The translations under genes and the position numbers were made by a program. The notes under the pieces were generated by a model. It saw only the letters and a list, made by a program, of their open reading frames with translations, had not been told where the DNA came from and searched no databases. A stretch of DNA of 64,000 bases from Phycisphaerae bacterium (lineage in GTDB: Bacteria > Planctomycetota > Phycisphaerae > UBA1845): contig JAJDDY010000027.1 of the NCBI GenBank assembly GCA_029260075.1, positions 190,086-254,085 on the forward strand, in the 5' to 3' direction. Every line of letters starts with the position of its first letter. The stretch's first letter is position 1. Of this stretch, positions 38,060 through 46,636 are shown piece by piece.

Positions 38060-38100
38060 GTGTGGCACCGGCTCCCAGCCGGTGATCCAACTGCGATTTC
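38060..38100 (-). repeat. inverted fragment of the 140-bp repeat
   Basis: GTGTGGCACCGGCTCCCAGC, CGGTGATCCA and GCGATTTC match the core of the full copies in reverse orientation. Confidence 0.6.
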
Positions 38101-38130
38101 TTCATTAGAGCGCGTTCAAAAATCCTCTTT

Positions 38131-38200
38131 CCGAGCCGCGACCGTAAGGAAGCGGTCCGGTCTTGTGGGCGAACACCGCTTCCTTACGGTCGCGGCTCGG
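38131..38200. repeat. GAGCCGCGACCG-type palindromic repeat (copy 3)
   Basis: CCGAGCCGCGACCGTAAGGA followed by AGCGG, a short loop region, then the mirror CCGCTTCCTTACGGTCGCGG and CTCGG. This is the most perfect copy in the window, with a stem of about 25 bp. Confidence 0.75.
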
Positions 38201-38339
38201 TTGGTCGCTAACCCTCTCATACATCTTCCCCACACACGTTGACATCATCTTCACACACGTTCGTAGCGGTGGACATTGCCCGTTGACGACTGACGGAAGC
38301 GATGGCCACAACGAACAGCCGAACTTCTTCCACCGGCCG

Positions 38340-38855
38340 TTACGGCTCTGCGAAGGCTACGTGTTGAAACCCCGCGCGGACGGCCGCATTCCACGCACCA
38401 ACAACGTGATCCCACAGCACGTTGTTTTCCGCCACCACGGCGACCGGTGTCTTGACGTCGAATCCGGGTTGGCGTGTGATGTCGCGCAGCAGGTTGGCCA
38501 ACTCGACAAACGTGGTCGGCGCCGTATCGAAATGATCGACCCGAACGGTGTACCCCAATCCGGACGCCCCGGCCGATCGGATGCGAACGACGATGGGCGT
38601 GATGGGTAGCGACGGGGCGGGGGCGCCGACGCCACTGGGCAGTTGCGAACGAAGAATGCCCTCGGCGCGTTCGAACGTCGTGGTCACCAGAAAGAACACC
38701 AGCAGCAAGAACGTAACGTCGATCATCGGGGCGAGATTGATCGCGATGGGTGCGCGGCTTCGGAACCGATGAGTGCGCTTGCGCCGAAACCGCGATGGGG
38801 TCATGGCCTCGGCTTGGTCGACTTCCGGTATTTCGTTTGTCACCGAACCGTTCAC
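38340..38855 (-). CDS. ExbD/TolR-type biopolymer transport protein (second copy)
   Basis: 171 residues. After a short cytoplasmic segment rich in Arg (RFRRKRTHRFRSR) comes the membrane helix NLAPMIDVTFLLLVFFLVTTTF, carrying the family's conserved membrane Asp in 'P-M-I-D-V', which conducts protons with ExbB. The periplasmic domain follows. GTG 38855 is chosen since GGAGGAG lies eight bases upstream; it directly follows the stop of the first ExbD. Two different ExbD paralogues after one ExbB is usual for Tol/Exb-like systems of planctomycetes. Confidence 0.88.
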   Translation of the reverse strand: MNGSVTNEIPEVDQAEAMTPSRFRRKRTHRFRSRAPIAINLAPMIDVTFLLLVFFLVTTTFERAEGILRSQLPSGVGAPAPSLPITPIVVRIRSAGASGLGYTVRVDHFDTAPTTFVELANLLRDITRQPGFDVKTPVAVVAENNVLWDHVVGAWNAAVRAGFQHVAFAEP

Positions 38856-38856
38856 G

Positions 38857-39309
38857 CTATGGCTCCTCCGCAATGTGCGCCACGACGTTGAGCATTTCTA
38901 TATCGCAACTGGCGATGACGCGCATGATCGCCCGCACATCTTCATAATGTAATCGACGATCCGCACGCACGATGACCTTGACGTTGGGGGCCGCTCGCTT
39001 CATCGCGATAAGTCGATCGGCGATCACGTCAAGCGGCTCGGGTTGGTTCGGACCTATGCTGTAGCGCACGGACGGCATGGCTGAGTCGGTCAACTCCGAC
39101 GGACGACAGTTAATCACCACACGCTCGGGGATGCGCGTCACCGCCGCCTGACTTCCGTCGGGCTTGGGGAGTTGCATGCGTATCTGCTCTTCCGACGCGA
39201 ACCGGCTGATCAGCATGAAGAAAATCGTGAGCAGAAAAATCACGTCCACCATCGGCGTGGCGTTGAACACAAGCGCGGAAGCAGTGCTACGGTTTCTCCG
39301 TCTCAACAT
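38857..39309 (-). CDS. ExbD/TolR-type biopolymer transport protein (first copy)
   Basis: 150 residues. The single membrane helix VFNATPMVDVIFLLTIFFML carries the conserved Asp, and the periplasmic domain contains VKVIVRADRRLHYEDVRAIMRV, the typical ExbD/TolR C-terminal motif. ATG 39309 lies four bases after the ExbB stop. A longer open frame upstream overlaps exbB and is disregarded. It partners ExbB to turn the proton or sodium gradient into mechanical force on an envelope protein. Confidence 0.9.
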   Translation of the reverse strand: MLRRRNRSTASALVFNATPMVDVIFLLTIFFMLISRFASEEQIRMQLPKPDGSQAAVTRIPERVVINCRPSELTDSAMPSVRYSIGPNQPEPLDVIADRLIAMKRAAPNVKVIVRADRRLHYEDVRAIMRVIASCDIEMLNVVAHIAEEP

Positions 39310-39313
39310 TGGA

Positions 39314-40093
39314 TCACGTCGCCGCAGGGGGTCGAATGGCACGCCCACCTGCCGACTTCGCAGTGTCCGCGCCAGGCTTGAACACTGACAACAAGTGCTC
39401 CGCCGCGAGCGCACATTCCGCGGTCAACACGTCGATACGGTTACGAAAGACGGCATAGATGCTGAGCGCGGGGATGGCTACAGCCAATCCCCAGAAGGTC
39501 GTGATTAGCGCGATGGCGATTCTGTCTGCGACAATTCGTGCCCCTGGAAAGGCGTCCGCCGCGTGTATTTCCGCGAACAACAGAATCATTCCCGTCACCG
39601 TGCCGAGCAGACCGATCATCGGGGAAATGTTGCCGATGATGTTGACGTATTCGGTCTTGCGAAACAGTTTGGCCGACCGCTCGTCCAGCGTGTCCTCAAG
39701 CGCCCGCTCCATCGCGGCGAATCCGTTACCGGCCTCAAGCAAGCCGGCGTGCAAGACCGCCCCGAGCATGCTCGGATCCTCGGCGGTGAACTGAATGGCT
39801 TCGAGGTACTTCTGATCGTCGATCAACAACCTGGTCTGCCGCGCCGCCTCGGGCGGAACGATCGTCGCCCGGCGGATCGAGAGGGCGTGCTCTACGGTGA
39901 GCGCCATCGTGACCACCGACAGCCCGATGAGCACAAACGTAATCGGACCGCCCTTGCGTACAAAGAAGTCGAAGTAGTTGATGTCCGCCGTGTCCACCGC
40001 AACGACACCGTCGGTCTGCGCTTGGGCGGGTAGTGCAAAGAACATGAGCAACACGATCACTAGGAATCCGGTCAGATAAATCACACGCATCAT
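39314..40093 (-). CDS. MotA/TolQ/ExbB proton channel family protein
   Basis: 259 residues. An N-terminal signal-like hydrophobic segment (FLVIVLLMFFALPAQAQ) precedes the ExbB core: first span GGPITFVLIGLSVVTMALTV, a cytoplasmic helical domain, then spans two and three with NIIGNISPMIGLLGTVTGMI and the pore-lining ALITTFWGLAVAIPAL. The extra N-terminal leader resembles that of TolQ/ExbB proteins with periplasmic N-terminal extensions. ATG 40093 (or 40090) follows GGAGAA. It forms a stator with the two downstream ExbD proteins. Confidence 0.92.
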   Translation of the reverse strand: MMRVIYLTGFLVIVLLMFFALPAQAQTDGVVAVDTADINYFDFFVRKGGPITFVLIGLSVVTMALTVEHALSIRRATIVPPEAARQTRLLIDDQKYLEAIQFTAEDPSMLGAVLHAGLLEAGNGFAAMERALEDTLDERSAKLFRKTEYVNIIGNISPMIGLLGTVTGMILLFAEIHAADAFPGARIVADRIAIALITTFWGLAVAIPALSIYAVFRNRIDVLTAECALAAEHLLSVFKPGADTAKSAGGRAIRPPAAT

Positions 40094-40304
40094 CAGACGT
40101 TGTTCTCCGATGAGCCCACTCCCAAGCTGTGCGACACGTACGTCTTGCCGGAGTGTTCACCGACAGATCGTCCCGTGCGCACCCGCCGTAGGACCAGACT
40201 CCCAAGTGTCTTATGTACCGCCGTCGCGCCGACAACGGTCAATCTTCATGTTCAAGCAAACCATTCTGCTAGCTGCTCCGCCACACGCCCACGTCGTGCC
40301 GCAA

Positions 40305-41354
40305 CTACTTCCCACCCACGCCGGCTTTCGCCAGGCGATCCAGCGCCGCGGTCGCCAGACGACGAGTCGTCGAAGGCAGCGGCTTGTGCTCTAGGCATTC
40401 TCGCAGGAGCATCATGGCCTTGTCCACACGCCCCATTCGTTCGAGGGCCACCGCAGCGCCATACAGCCCGTCGGCAGCACGCCCATCGTCGGCAAAGTGA
40501 ATAGCCACGCGAAGGAACGGCCACGCGGCGCGGATGAAATCGTCCGAGGTCTTCGCTTGTTTCAATAGCGCCCAACCGCGAACGAGCAGGAAGCTTGGCA
40601 CGAATTCATCACTGCTGTGCGCAATGGCGCGATCCAAGGCGGCCATGGCCTGACGGGTCACGTGATCCGACAGCACATCCTGCAAGGCGTCAAGAAGAAT
40701 CGCATAGACGCGCTCGGGATGTACACCCTCCGGAATCGTTAGCAACGACGCACGTCGGGCGGCGGCGAGGGCAGCCGGTCTTTTGTAGCGTTTCAGGATG
40801 TCGTAGCGAAGTAGTTCGAGCAGCGCCCTTTCGTCCTCGTCGATCCGACGGGCCAGCGCAGCGTCCAAGTGCGAGATCGCCCGATCGACCAACGCCGCGC
40901 GACCCTTGGGGAACGACGTGGGCATTACCCGGGCTGCGGCCAACGGACCGGTCGTCTTGCCACGTACGACACGAACGAAATTCGACACCGCTCGGTCCAA
41001 CTGACCCACCCGATCGTGCGCCAGGACAAGCCGCACCGCCACCAAGTCCGGCCAAAAACCCTTGAGTAAACCGGAGACGCGGCGGTAGCGAACGATGGCA
41101 CGCTCCGGATCGCTTCCGGCCAGGAATCGCTCGGCTTGGTTGAAGTCAGTGAACAAATCCCCACGATCAACCACGATCAAATCGATCTCGTCAAGACGTG
41201 CGGTCGAAGCCACACCGGCAGAGTCGACGAAGGAAAGAACACCGGCGTCAAGCGCCTTGATGGTCACCTTCGCATGCGCTATGCCGCCGATCACGACTTG
41301 ATCACCCCGCGCTTGAGACACAAACGACAACGCAACTAGCGCCGAAATGAGCAT
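40305..41354 (-). CDS. secreted helical (TPR-like) protein of the ExbB/ExbD cluster
   Basis: 349 residues from ATG 41354, with signal peptide MLISALVALSFVSQARG. The first 70 residues form a small beta domain (DQVVIGGIAHAKVTIKALDAG, VASTARLDEIDLIVVDRG). Helix pairs reminiscent of TPR follow (AERFLAGSDPERAIVRYRRVSG; FVPSFLLVRGWALLKQAKTSDDF; DGLYGAAVALERMGRVDKAMMLLREC). An open frame continues upstream to 41909 but translates a tandem repeat, so it is not counted. It lies between the VWA gene and exbB. A periplasmic assembly role is inferred from context. Confidence 0.8.
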   Translation of the reverse strand: MLISALVALSFVSQARGDQVVIGGIAHAKVTIKALDAGVLSFVDSAGVASTARLDEIDLIVVDRGDLFTDFNQAERFLAGSDPERAIVRYRRVSGLLKGFWPDLVAVRLVLAHDRVGQLDRAVSNFVRVVRGKTTGPLAAARVMPTSFPKGRAALVDRAISHLDAALARRIDEDERALLELLRYDILKRYKRPAALAAARRASLLTIPEGVHPERVYAILLDALQDVLSDHVTRQAMAALDRAIAHSSDEFVPSFLLVRGWALLKQAKTSDDFIRAAWPFLRVAIHFADDGRAADGLYGAAVALERMGRVDKAMMLLRECLEHKPLPSTTRRLATAALDRLAKAGVGGK

Positions 41355-41419
41355 GGTCGTCCCGTGAACACACCGGCAAGATCCCGGAGGCACACAATCC
41401 GCTGGTGCCTGAACCGCTT

Positions 41420-41539
41420 GTGCGTGAATCCCTTCTCGCACCCACGTGCCCGAGTTCGCTCGTGCGTGAATCCCTTCTCGCACCCACGTGCCCGAGTTCG
41501 CTGGTGCGTGAATCCTTTCTCGCACCCACACGCACGGGT
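41420..41539. repeat. tandem array of a 42-bp unit (about three copies)
   Basis: GTGCGTGAATCCCTTCTCGC starts at 41420, 41462 and 41504, an exact 42-bp period. Units one and two are nearly identical; the third is cut after the CTCGCACCCAC part. The core CGTGAATCCYTTCTCGCAC is shared with 27335-27455. Confidence 0.8.
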
Positions 41540-41582
41540 TTCCTTTCCCTTGGCCTCGTGGCGACCATGAAACACGGGATGG

Positions 41583-41624
41583 GGATCCCGAAGGGCGTGG
41601 GGACGAGATCGGCATCTCGTTCCA
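41583..41624. repeat. GGATCCCG...GACGAGAT palindromic repeat (copy 1)
   Basis: GGATCCCGAAGG ... GGGGACGAGATCGGCATCTC GTTCC. The hairpin ACGAGAT/ATCTCGT and its left flank recur at 62714-62751. Confidence 0.55.
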
Positions 41625-41658
41625 GCGTGTTGGAGGCACACGACTCGCGAACGGTTTT

Positions 41659-42651
41659 TTAGCGACGTCCGTCATCAATGTCATCCGGCAGGTCGTCCTC
41701 TGAAACGTAACGAAACGCGCCGCCGTGTTCGCGTGCGATCCATTCGAGCGACTTCCATCCGTAGCTATCAAGAAACGCCAGGGTGAAAATCCTCGTGCGA
41801 CGATCGGGGTTCCACCGCTCGAGGTTGGGGCGAAGATCAGGGGCAAATTGGTCGAAGTCAAGCCCGTCCGACAGCAGATAAATAATGTCAGGTTGAAGCG
41901 CGAGGGCACGCTTCAACGCTCGGTCCACCTCAGTTCCGCCGCCGGTGACCACACGGTTGTCGACGAAATCGAACGCCTGCCTCTTGTTGGCTTCGATGGC
42001 GCTAACAAGTCGCCGTGGCGGGTTTTCTTGGATCGTGTTGTTGAAATACAACACGTGAAACTTCTGACTGCGCCGCAGGGCTCCGATCGACTTCTTCAGC
42101 TCGTACCGAACGAACGGAAAATCCATCACGATCGAACCACTCACATCGACGACGTAAACCACAGAACGGGCGCCGCGCACGGTATCGCCAAGACCGAAAA
42201 ACTTCGGCGCCGAGGGCGCACCGATGCTCATACTAAAACGCCCAGAGTCAGCACCTCCCGCACCGATACCGATCAACGATAGTTCCGGCTTTTTGAGACC
42301 ACCTAGCGCCGAAAGCGAAGTGTGCATTTTCGGCTGAACTTTGATGGGCATGGCCTTGGGGTCGGTGACGCGATCGTCGAACTGCTTTGTCGGTGTGACC
42401 GTTCCCGCGTCGATGCGTCCGATCAGCTCCACCCGCGTCGTCAGCGGCGGCAGTTCCTTTCGGTCGGTAGAAAACGGAAGCACGAGCGCGATCATGACGA
42501 AGAATACGAAGATGTGGATGAGAATCGAAATGAACCACGAACTCACGACCGCACGCCCGGAGAGATTGGCGGACGCCGACCCGGCGTGGTAGGCCGAGGC
42601 CATGGGTTCCGGCAAATCGTCGATGGGCTCGGGCAATTCGCTTGGGGTCAT
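41659..42651 (-). CDS. membrane-anchored von Willebrand factor A domain protein
   Basis: 330 residues. A Pro/Glu-rich N-terminus (about 1-35) is followed by a membrane span (SSWFISILIHIFVFFVMIALVLPF) and a Gly-rich linker. The C-terminal VWA domain (residues ~160-325) has an intact metal-ion-dependent adhesion site: D169-x-S171-x-S173 (VVDVSGS), Thr in TGGGTEVDRAL and Asp in LLSDGLD. The VWA domain should face the periplasm. ATG 42651 has AGGA eight bases upstream; ATG 42660 is an alternative. It is the first gene of the minus-strand cluster with ExbB and two ExbD proteins, so it may be the element driven by, or coupled to, the motor. Confidence 0.85.
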   Translation of the reverse strand: MTPSELPEPIDDLPEPMASAYHAGSASANLSGRAVVSSWFISILIHIFVFFVMIALVLPFSTDRKELPPLTTRVELIGRIDAGTVTPTKQFDDRVTDPKAMPIKVQPKMHTSLSALGGLKKPELSLIGIGAGGADSGRFSMSIGAPSAPKFFGLGDTVRGARSVVYVVDVSGSIVMDFPFVRYELKKSIGALRRSQKFHVLYFNNTIQENPPRRLVSAIEANKRQAFDFVDNRVVTGGGTEVDRALKRALALQPDIIYLLSDGLDFDQFAPDLRPNLERWNPDRRTRIFTLAFLDSYGWKSLEWIAREHGGAFRYVSEDDLPDDIDDGRR

Positions 42652-43037
42652 TGAGGCCATCCTGCTGCCGTGTGGGCCGGTCTGTGCGTGGCGGTTTGGG
42701 ATGTCGCCCAGCGGCCGCGAGGCCCCGTCGCAGCGGTCGCGAGGCCGCATCCTCCGGTCGAAAGAGTCTAGGCGGATCGAATCTAAAGTCAACGACTCAT
42801 GGGTACGCCTCAGGTGGCGAATCGCTACGAATACGGCCGATGATGCACTGGTAAGCGGGCCGTTGACCGTTACACTCTTGTCGGTTGGCCGTTACACGCT
42901 TGGGTTGACGGCAGTAAGAACGCGGACGGGGCTTGAGTTCCGACCAAAGTCCACGCCAGCCAAGAGTTGCATCCACAGGGCTAGCGCAAGCGCCGTTCGG
43001 CTGCGCGTTCGCCTGTCCAATGATTGCGGAGTGAATC
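42652..43037. other. divergent promoter region of the VWA cluster
   Basis: About 390 bases between the divergent VWA gene and the secreted protein gene at 43038. It contains the operator-like direct repeat at 42862-42902; otherwise no gene is supported. Confidence 0.5.
42862..42902. promoter_or_regulatory. operator-like direct repeat with 22-bp period
   Basis: GTTGACCGTTACACTCTTG (42862-42880) and GTTGGCCGTTACACGCTTG (42884-42902) agree at 17 of 19 positions and start 22 bases apart, two helical turns. The site sits in the divergent intergenic region, so a regulator binding there could control both directions. Confidence 0.45.
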
Positions 43038-44171
43038 GTGCACGCACCAATTCAAACAGTAGTTGCCATCATCGTCGCCATGCAACTTTCCGCCGTGGCC
43101 ACGAACGCACCGGGCGATCCCGGCGCGACGCCATCCGTGGTCGCGCCAAGTGAAACGGGCGATCGGGAATCTGACAACGTGGTGACACTTCCGATCGGTC
43201 GGCTCGCGCCCCATGCCGGGTTTGATGACGACGCGTCGTACGTGCAGTCCGTCGGCGACCGCGTCGCCAGCTTGACGACCGAGGCGGCGCGCACTGAGGA
43301 CGCCGAGCGCAAGACCGCCATGCTCCTGTCGGCGGCCAATCAGCTGCTCGGCTATCAACTGGAACCGGCTTGCTCGCGAAAACTCATCGGTCTGAGTCCG
43401 ACTGACCCGGAGCACACCACCGAAAAGATACGCGTAACGATGGACCGAATCGGCGGCTTGATCGCTCAGGTCAAGCAGCAACTCGATCAGGAAGCCGGCC
43501 CAGACGGGAAGGCGGTGGCACCGTGGATCGGTCTCGCTGCGCTGCAGATCAACGCGATGGAAGCATTCGCCGGCGCGCTGCGCGTCTATCTGCTACCCAT
43601 TGAAGCCGACAAACCGGAGGTTGCGATTCGCAGGGCGGCGTCTCACCTTTCCGCACTGCGCGAAGATCCACGTCCGGAGGTTTCTGCGGCAGCTACGTTC
43701 TGGCAGGCAGCCCTACGTGCTATGGGCGAAAATCCCCAACGCGCGCTGCCCGTGCTTGATGCCTATTGGTCGGCGCCACCAACGGGTTCGCTGCCGTACA
43801 GTTTTTTCGGCCGGCTGCTACGCTGCCGACTGCTGGCGGATCGCGGCGGGGAAGCCGTGGCCTTGTCACTGTTAATGCAGATCGAAGACCAGTGCGAAGA
43901 CTGGTTCGAGCAGAATGAAGCGCGGCAGAACGCTGTTCGCGCCACCCAGTTTACCGGCGCACGAATTGTCATAGCCTGGCATGATCGCCTCGACGCTTCG
44001 AAGCGAACGGACGAGCGGGCGTGGTGTCGCCAGCGAATCAAAAAACTTGCCGAAGTGGCGTTCCCAAGCGATGGCAACACGATGTTGCGGTTGACGCCGG
44101 CGGTGCCCATTATTACCCAAGCAAAGAAGGCTGCGGGCAATCCCGAAGAAGCAGACCCCTTGGGCGGTTAG
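43038..44171 (+). CDS. secreted helical protein of unknown function
   Basis: 377 residues from GTG 43038 (GGAG six bases upstream). The signal peptide runs to about residue 22 (TVVAIIVAMQLSAVATNA). The mature protein is mostly helical and Ala-rich, with segments of TPR-like character (LALQINAMEAFAGALRVYLLPIEADKPEVAIRRAASHLSAL; FWQAALRAMGENPQRALPVLDAYW). It is divergent from the VWA cluster and shares its control region, so it may work with that system. No family was recognised. Confidence 0.75.
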   Translation: MHAPIQTVVAIIVAMQLSAVATNAPGDPGATPSVVAPSETGDRESDNVVTLPIGRLAPHAGFDDDASYVQSVGDRVASLTTEAARTEDAERKTAMLLSAANQLLGYQLEPACSRKLIGLSPTDPEHTTEKIRVTMDRIGGLIAQVKQQLDQEAGPDGKAVAPWIGLAALQINAMEAFAGALRVYLLPIEADKPEVAIRRAASHLSALREDPRPEVSAAATFWQAALRAMGENPQRALPVLDAYWSAPPTGSLPYSFFGRLLRCRLLADRGGEAVALSLLMQIEDQCEDWFEQNEARQNAVRATQFTGARIVIAWHDRLDASKRTDERAWCRQRIKKLAEVAFPSDGNTMLRLTPAVPIITQAKKAAGNPEEADPLGG

Positions 44172-44822
44172 GGCAACGTCACACGTCCACCGGTTCGTGT
44201 CGAGAAACACAAATCACTCGCTGCAGCGCTCAAGCGATCACTATCGACGTCAATCGGAGTCGCACGAGTAGTTGCACGAACAACGAGAAGTGCTGATCAT
44301 CGTGTTCGATAGGATGCCCGATCCCCCGCCGCGGTCGATCCATCTAGTTGTGGCGTTCGGTCGCGCAGGCGCGGGCATTCCAACCGCCGATTTTCCGCTG
44401 CGGTGGCATCACACTTGCCAGGAAACATGGCGAATTCGCGGAATCTACCCTTGATTTGTCGGCGAAGCTAAAGCTTGCGATCCGGGCGGGACGATATCGA
44501 GGGGCGAGTGCAGCATGTTTTTTTACAGCACGAACGCGATCGAGGAGCGATGCACATCGCGCTAGGGTACGTGGCGACGGGGCAGTCCCGGTTCGGCACG
44601 CGATCGCCACGAGGTTGAGACGCGGTTCTGACATTTCGCAGGACAGAGCGAAATGCCATGCGCGCCCTCGACAAATGGACCATGAAACACGAGTTGAGCG
44701 GCCAGCCCTCTCTTGTCGTACGGGCAGCTGCCCATCACATGGACTTCGTTTGGGCGCGTCGACCCAGAGCTGAGTCGACAACGCCCAATTGCTCACTTCG
44801 TTTGTATCGAGAGGAATCCATC
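44172..44822. other. long intergenic/leader region before the OM barrel gene
   Basis: About 650 bases. A sigma54-like site lies at 44404-44419, and an oligo-T stretch (44518-44524) lies in the possible leader. No gene is supported; frames across this stretch lack ribosome sites. Confidence 0.45.
44404..44419 (+). promoter_or_regulatory. sigma54-type promoter candidate
   Basis: TGGCATCACACTTGCC matches the -24/-12 pattern TGGCAC-N5-TTGCW at 9 of 11 defined positions, with correct spacing between GG and GC. It would give a transcript start near 44431 and a leader of about 390 bases before the barrel gene. TGGCA/TGCCA is also an inverted repeat, so another regulator site is possible. Confidence 0.4.
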
Positions 44823-45848
44823 ATGCCGTTCACATCGAAGAACACGCTTCTGCGCATCGCCCCAACAACCATGGTCGCCCTTCTCTTCTGTGCAACGACC
44901 AACGCCGGCGACCCACGTGACGACGTCTCGCTTGCGGACGGCTCCGCAAGCCTCAGCCTCGCTGCAATCCCAACGGCCGCCACTTCGTCGACTGTTGCAG
45001 ACCGCCACCCGCAGTGGGTTCTAGACGTCGAGTCGAAGGTCCGACCCGGATTTCTAACAGGCCTGCCCGGTTATGAAGACTTCGTCATGCCCGTCGGCAC
45101 GTTCATCTACTTTGAAGATCCATTCATTACAACGGACCTGCGCCTTGAATATGTTTACCATGACATTCCCGATGGATCCGTCGTAGATGGTGGTCAGGTG
45201 CAAGTCGTGGCCGCACAGATCCGGGTTGCGCTGACGGAGCGTCTCGCCTTCCTCGCCACGAAGGATGGCTACAGCTGGTTCGACACGGGCGCCACGCCGG
45301 CTGGCGACGGTTGGAACGATGTCGCGGTTGGACTTAAGTATGCATTGTACAGCAACCCAGAGGCGCAGATGCTTCTCTCCGGTGGTGCTCGATGGGAATG
45401 GAGCAACGGATCGTCGGACGTGCTTCAAGGCGGCGCCCAAGAAATCAATCCGTTCCTCAGTTTCGCCAAAGGCTGGAACAAGTGGCACTTCCTCGCTGCG
45501 TTGAACGGCCGGTTTCCAACGAATCGCCACACAGGCAATTACAGCATCGTTTGGAATATGCATCTCGACTACAAACTGACCGAAACGTTTAGACCATTGA
45601 TCGAGGTCAGCGGGATACACTGGCTGAGTAACGGCACGGCCTTCCCCCTAAGCGTAGACTACCTTGACGTGGGCAGCATCGGCGCAGCAGGGGCAAGCGG
45701 GCGAGACTTCTTCACCTTCGGCACCGGTTTCCGCTGGCAAGTGAAGGAAAACATCAACGTAGGTCTGATCTGGGAATTCCCACTCGAATCCGCCGACGAA
45801 CACCTGATGCAGAATCGGATTACGTTCAACACGGTCTTCAGTTTCTAA
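44823..45848 (+). CDS. outer-membrane beta-barrel protein (MetA/phenol-degradation-pathway-like)
   Basis: 341 residues. ATG 44823 follows GAGAGGAATCC. The signal peptide is MPFTSKNTLLRIAPTTMVALLFCATTNA. The mature part shows regular amphipathic strands of 8-12 residues (FITTDLRLEYVYHDI; VQVVAAQIRVALTERLAFLATKDGYSWFD; DVAVGLKYALYS; AQMLLSGGARWEW; FRPLIEVSGIHWLSN; GTGFRWQVKENINVGLIWEFPL) and ends NRITFNTVFSF. A terminal Phe is the usual recognition mark for the Bam machinery. The pattern resembles the 'transporter / phenol MetA' barrel family (PF13557-like). It probably forms a small outer-membrane channel; its substrate is unknown. Confidence 0.82.
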   Translation: MPFTSKNTLLRIAPTTMVALLFCATTNAGDPRDDVSLADGSASLSLAAIPTAATSSTVADRHPQWVLDVESKVRPGFLTGLPGYEDFVMPVGTFIYFEDPFITTDLRLEYVYHDIPDGSVVDGGQVQVVAAQIRVALTERLAFLATKDGYSWFDTGATPAGDGWNDVAVGLKYALYSNPEAQMLLSGGARWEWSNGSSDVLQGGAQEINPFLSFAKGWNKWHFLAALNGRFPTNRHTGNYSIVWNMHLDYKLTETFRPLIEVSGIHWLSNGTAFPLSVDYLDVGSIGAAGASGRDFFTFGTGFRWQVKENINVGLIWEFPLESADEHLMQNRITFNTVFSF

Positions 45849-46450
45849 CGCCGCGGGGGACGACGGTCTTGTAGCCGGTCTCTTAGCACTACAACGAACA
45901 ACGACCCCATGGCTCACTGGGCAACCTGGCCCCCAGCGAATTCGCCAAAAAAGGCCAGAAAGCTTTGACTGGAGAAAACCCTGAGTCTCTCGTTACGATT
46001 GGTACAGAAATGGGGTAAGCGTCATGGAGATCCCCCAGAACAGCGTTTTTAGTAGCACGAGCGGGGGTGAAAACGACTCTTTACACAGGCTGCAACGGTC
46101 AAGAGTGGTCCTGTTGAGTCTGGTCGTATGGACAGCATCTACCGGATGTTCTGAGTTAGACTGTTGGCAATTCATGACTTACGGAACATGGGGACACGGA
46201 ATTCGATTCCCCCCGCCATTCTGTCGGTAATGCGTCCGGGTGAACATACTGATTCTTACCAGGATCAGTCATCAGAGTCGTAGAGCATACAGCCTCTTGA
46301 GCTGATGTTCGTAAGAAAACGGCGTTTCCAGTGCATGGCGGCTGATCTACTTGACTTGTAATCGGTTTTGTAGTGCAATCCATGGATACGAAATGTAGTG
46401 CTATTTTCACAGGCACGAGGCGCCTTACACGTTGTCTTGCAAGCACTTAC
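45849..46450. other. intergenic region upstream of tRNA-Gly
   Basis: About 600 bases. It is less GC-rich than the surroundings. A 68-codon frame at 46024-46230 has a lipobox-like VVWTASTGC but only weak support. A short inverted repeat GGAAT-TCG-ATTCC occurs near 46199. No gene is called here. Confidence 0.4.
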
Positions 46451-46522
46451 GCGGGCGTAGCTCAATGGTAGAGCATCAGCCTTCCAAGCTGAATGTTACG
46501 AGTTCGAGTCTCGTCGCCCGCT
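46451..46522 (+). tRNA. tRNA-Gly (anticodon TCC)
   Basis: Complete cloverleaf. The acceptor stem is GCGGGCG/CGCCCGC, the D arm GCTCAATGGTAGAGC, the anticodon stem TCAGC/GCTGA with loop CTTCCAA (anticodon TCC), and the T arm ACGAGTTCGAGTCTCGT. The discriminator is T and CCA is not encoded. An integrase remnant begins 115 bases downstream, so this gene is a probable attachment site. Confidence 0.95.
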
Positions 46523-46636
46523 TTGATATAATCCCTTGGCCGAACGCTAATTAGCGTACCTGTCCGCGTCGGACAGAGCGGCTCTGAAAGCCAAAACAGG
46601 TGGTATATACCACCGTTGGCAAGAGGAGCCCTAAGC

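Noticed and set aside
34565-38200. Small proteins containing 'LPYGRGSE/D'-type sequence
   Set aside because: These frames are translations of the intergenic GAGCCGCGACCG palindromes, not genes.
41420-41539. CRISPR-like array
   Set aside because: The whole 42-bp period is repeated, so there are no unique spacers, and no cas genes are in the window.
41355-41909. N-terminal extension of the secreted TPR-like protein
   Set aside because: The open frame here translates the 42-bp tandem repeat and the hairpin repeat; the signal peptide begins at 41354.
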